Shown in pieces: positions 7,501 through 8,171 of a DNA stretch of 8,171 bases. Numbering within the stretch: position 1 is the stretch's first letter; each line of letters starts with the position of its first letter. The notes under the pieces are model-generated. The model was not told where the DNA came from. It saw only the letters and a list, made by a program, of their open reading frames with translations, and searched no databases. The position numbers and the translations under genes were made by a program. The DNA is from Rhodoluna sp. (GTDB taxonomy: Bacteria; Actinomycetota; Actinomycetes; Actinomycetales; Microbacteriaceae), in NCBI GenBank assembly GCA_023260375.1, contig JALQVK010000081.1, forward strand, positions 1 through 8,171, in the 5' to 3' direction.

Positions 7501-7797
7501 GGTTTTGGATAGGTCGTTTAGTGCGTTATTGATTCGCTTAGACAGCTCCGAAGCGGCCTTGCGAGTGAAGGTTAAACCGAGAATTTGGTCTGGGGAACAA
7601 ATACCGTTAGCAACCAGCCAAACCACTCGCGTGGCCATGAGTTCAGTTTTACCGGAACCTGCTCCAGCCACAACTAGGGTTGGCCCGGTGGTTGAAGCAT
7701 TTTCTACAGCTGCTACCTGCTCCTCGGTTAGGCGAATGCTGTTGTCCTGTTTGAATACCTGATAGGCCTGATCTGCCGAAACTTTTCTAACCTGCAT
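4528..7797 (-). CDS. adnB: AdnB-like helicase-nuclease subunit (UvrD motor plus RecB-type nuclease)
   Basis: Subunit of the actinobacterial AdnAB motor-nuclease, which unwinds and resects double-strand DNA ends for recombination; cytoplasmic. The 1089 residues match the length of mycobacterial AdnB (about 1095). Motor: LTEEQ 23-27, Walker A AGAGSGKT 44-51, GLTFTRKAA 74-82, Walker B DEFQD 292-296, motif III VGDPNQSIYGWRGA 317-330, motif IV LTTSWRNP 354-361, motif V TAHTSKGLEWD 669-679, motif VI AYVAFTRPKKEL 757-768. Nuclease: GTLFHAWVE 927-935, EGE 984-986, LDAVF with D1001, IVDWKTGK with D1014 and K1016, and QLALY 1033-1037, so every PD-(D/E)XK position is present. Both motor and nuclease therefore look active. 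The ATG overlaps adnA by 11 bp; only a weak GGCGG lies 6 nt upstream, which suggests translational coupling. Naming it AdnB rather than AdnA rests on gene order and length. Its stop interlocks with that of the APH-fold gene. Confidence 0.92.
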   Translation of the reverse strand: MQVRKVSADQAYQVFKQDNSIRLTEEQVAAVENASTTGPTLVVAGAGSGKTELMATRVVWLVANGICSPDQILGLTFTRKAASELSKRINNALNDLSKTELWPFEDKAFAAPNITTYNSYANSLYRDYALALGYEDDATLLTEASRYQLAREVVVKYGEMVDARLIDTEMALSKIVSHVLNLAGAMNDHGVTADQIEAHINGFYQSLVKLPPSAKTKTSPEQPIAAGLLDLFSGSLETPMLANLAQAFIEEKRKRGYIDYSDQVALAERAVRELGDTVIARETTQYTQILLDEFQDTSTLQTRLLAGIFAGKSVLAVGDPNQSIYGWRGASASNLADFLQLFGVAGQEVPQLTLTTSWRNPKVVLDLANRILAPLNEPAKFLANRPALPKVNVKPLRPSSFAKDGLITIKFADEVSNEAKFAAQWILDRMVPNAEGELPTAAVLMRSRNMMAVFEHELRQAGLNVEVVGLGGLLESPEIVDLVSALRVIHYPNAGAYLMRLLAGPRWQVQPKDLQRLNRYARKVAEFYTRSSNKISGAEAESSIIDALDYLLDEEDNDRIPDFSPQGLAALKNCAGLLRELRKQTGMPLPEFVRAVEQELWLDIELTANPNRVEPLANLNAFSNVVSGYAESGNATLGGFLEWLEYAASQERFETPAIHGRRGVVQIITAHTSKGLEWDYVVVPRLVETTFPSIQYQTDSGWMSAGKMPFALRGDANSLPTVQLSGCSEQNDAKKLITEFQRVDQIEYLMREERRLAYVAFTRPKKELLLSGSLWKPGVKGKSVPSPFLLEAATLIDPRINVIDHTGDPENPLPTYSELETNPTDLSLLTEKWPMEPLGLHHRPRVMAAKEAVLEALDGKPSRTKWDEQINRLIEERVLLRERSTQVKLPVRIPASRFKEFVYELPKLAEKNRRPMPEQPYKQTMAGTLFHAWVEQRFGVLSNSDELDAVELAPEDEATTKTLEELRTIFENSRFATMKPFAIEGEIQVTIKGNTFICKLDAVFETETGYEIVDWKTGKPPVGEKEVADRALQLALYRMAFARLHKVDPAKIEVCLYYVADQLEIKPEVVPSEQELIALWDSVLEQVVD

Positions 7798-8171
7798 AAG
7801 ACACCGCCGGAGTTAGCAGTATGCTGCATTTGCCGTAACCGTTTGGATCGGTGCAGTGCGTGCCTATGTTTGCTTGGAAGAGGGCGTCCTGCGCCGACAT
7901 TCCAATAATTGCGTCGTCGATAATCGCTCTCATTGATTTCTGAAGTTCTTCGTTTTCGGTAAGTGATTGCTGAGCATTGGATGAATACTTCTTTCCACCC
8001 ACAAGCAAAAGTGCAGCACCTTCAAGATGCGCCGGCTGATCGATGATCTGGTCAAACTGGTTTTCAATAAAAGCCAACTGGTACAAACCCAACTGGGAAT
8101 TTTCGTCTGCTTTGCCGCTGGCATAGGTCTTGAGGTCAACAATCATTACCTGACCATCTGGACCCTGCTCA
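7787..8171 (-). CDS. adnA: AdnA-like helicase-nuclease subunit, C-terminal part only
   Basis: Only the last 127 residues are in the window; the frame is open to the right edge, so the motor domain and the gene start lie beyond 8171, and the first ATG at 8144-8146 is internal. The visible part is the end of a RecB-type nuclease: GQVMIVDLKTYASG supplies the D-x-K catalytic pair, and DENSQLGLYQLAF supplies the QxxxY motif that follows it. The C-terminal segment FQANIGTHCTDPNGYGKC has two cysteines 10 positions apart counting both ends, fewer than the cluster-binding set of AddB-type nucleases. Its place directly upstream of and overlapping adnB is the standard adnA-adnB order and is the main reason for the name. 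The partner would be AdnB in a heterodimer with two motors and two nucleases. Whether the AdnA motor is intact cannot be seen here. Confidence 0.85.
   Translation of the reverse strand, partial: EQGPDGQVMIVDLKTYASGKADENSQLGLYQLAFIENQFDQIIDQPAHLEGAALLLVGGKKYSSNAQQSLTENEELQKSMRAIIDDAIIGMSAQDALFQANIGTHCTDPNGYGKCSILLTPAVSYAG

Noticed and set aside
776..8171. A new anti-phage defence system built from helicases, a nuclease, a Nudix hydrolase and an E1-like protein.
   Set aside because: Each helicase/nuclease gene and NudC matches a conserved actinobacterial housekeeping locus in the same order, and there are no mobile-element or transfer signs.

Overview
The window looks like ordinary core chromosome of a low-GC actinobacterium, most likely a Microbacteriaceae-type organism such as the small freshwater 'Luna' lineages (inference). 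The grounds are the gene set, an AdnAB-type helicase-nuclease next to a UvrD2-type helicase and NudC, which is characteristic of Actinobacteria; a base composition near 50% by eye; TTG start use; and an apparently leaderless promoter. From memory, the mycobacterial locus has the same order (adnA, adnB, a membrane protein, nudC, uvrD2, then an E1/ThiF-like protein), with the membrane protein replaced here by a kinase-fold protein.

Layout, left to right. A rightward reading frame (1-789, 5' end cut by the window) encodes an E1/ThiF-like, TOMM-cyclodehydratase-type protein with a Cys4 zinc site. It runs tail to tail, with a 14-bp overlap, into a leftward pair: nudC (2456-3367) followed after 3 bp by uvrD2 (776-2452, TTG start). 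A 72-bp divergent spacer (3368-3439) separates nudC from a rightward APH-fold gene (3440-4531) that starts on a predicted leaderless transcript. That gene ends with its stop codon interlocked with the stop of the leftward adnB (4528-7797). adnB overlaps by 11 bp the end of an adnA-like gene (7787-8171) that continues beyond the right edge.

Function. AdnA and AdnB are expected to form the heterodimeric motor-nuclease that resects double-strand breaks in Actinobacteria. UvrD2 is a second superfamily 1A helicase, and NudC hydrolyses NAD(H) and can remove NAD caps from RNA. The E1-like and APH-like proteins have no known job in this context, and both have lost key nucleotide-binding or catalytic residues.

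The DNA is very densely coded. There is no gene-free stretch over 72 bp, no room for stand-alone terminators between convergent genes, and no mobile element, CRISPR array or RNA gene that I can see. The most interesting points are the probable pseudokinase between adnB and nudC, the short UvrD2 without tetracysteine and HRDC modules, and the overlapping convergent gene ends.
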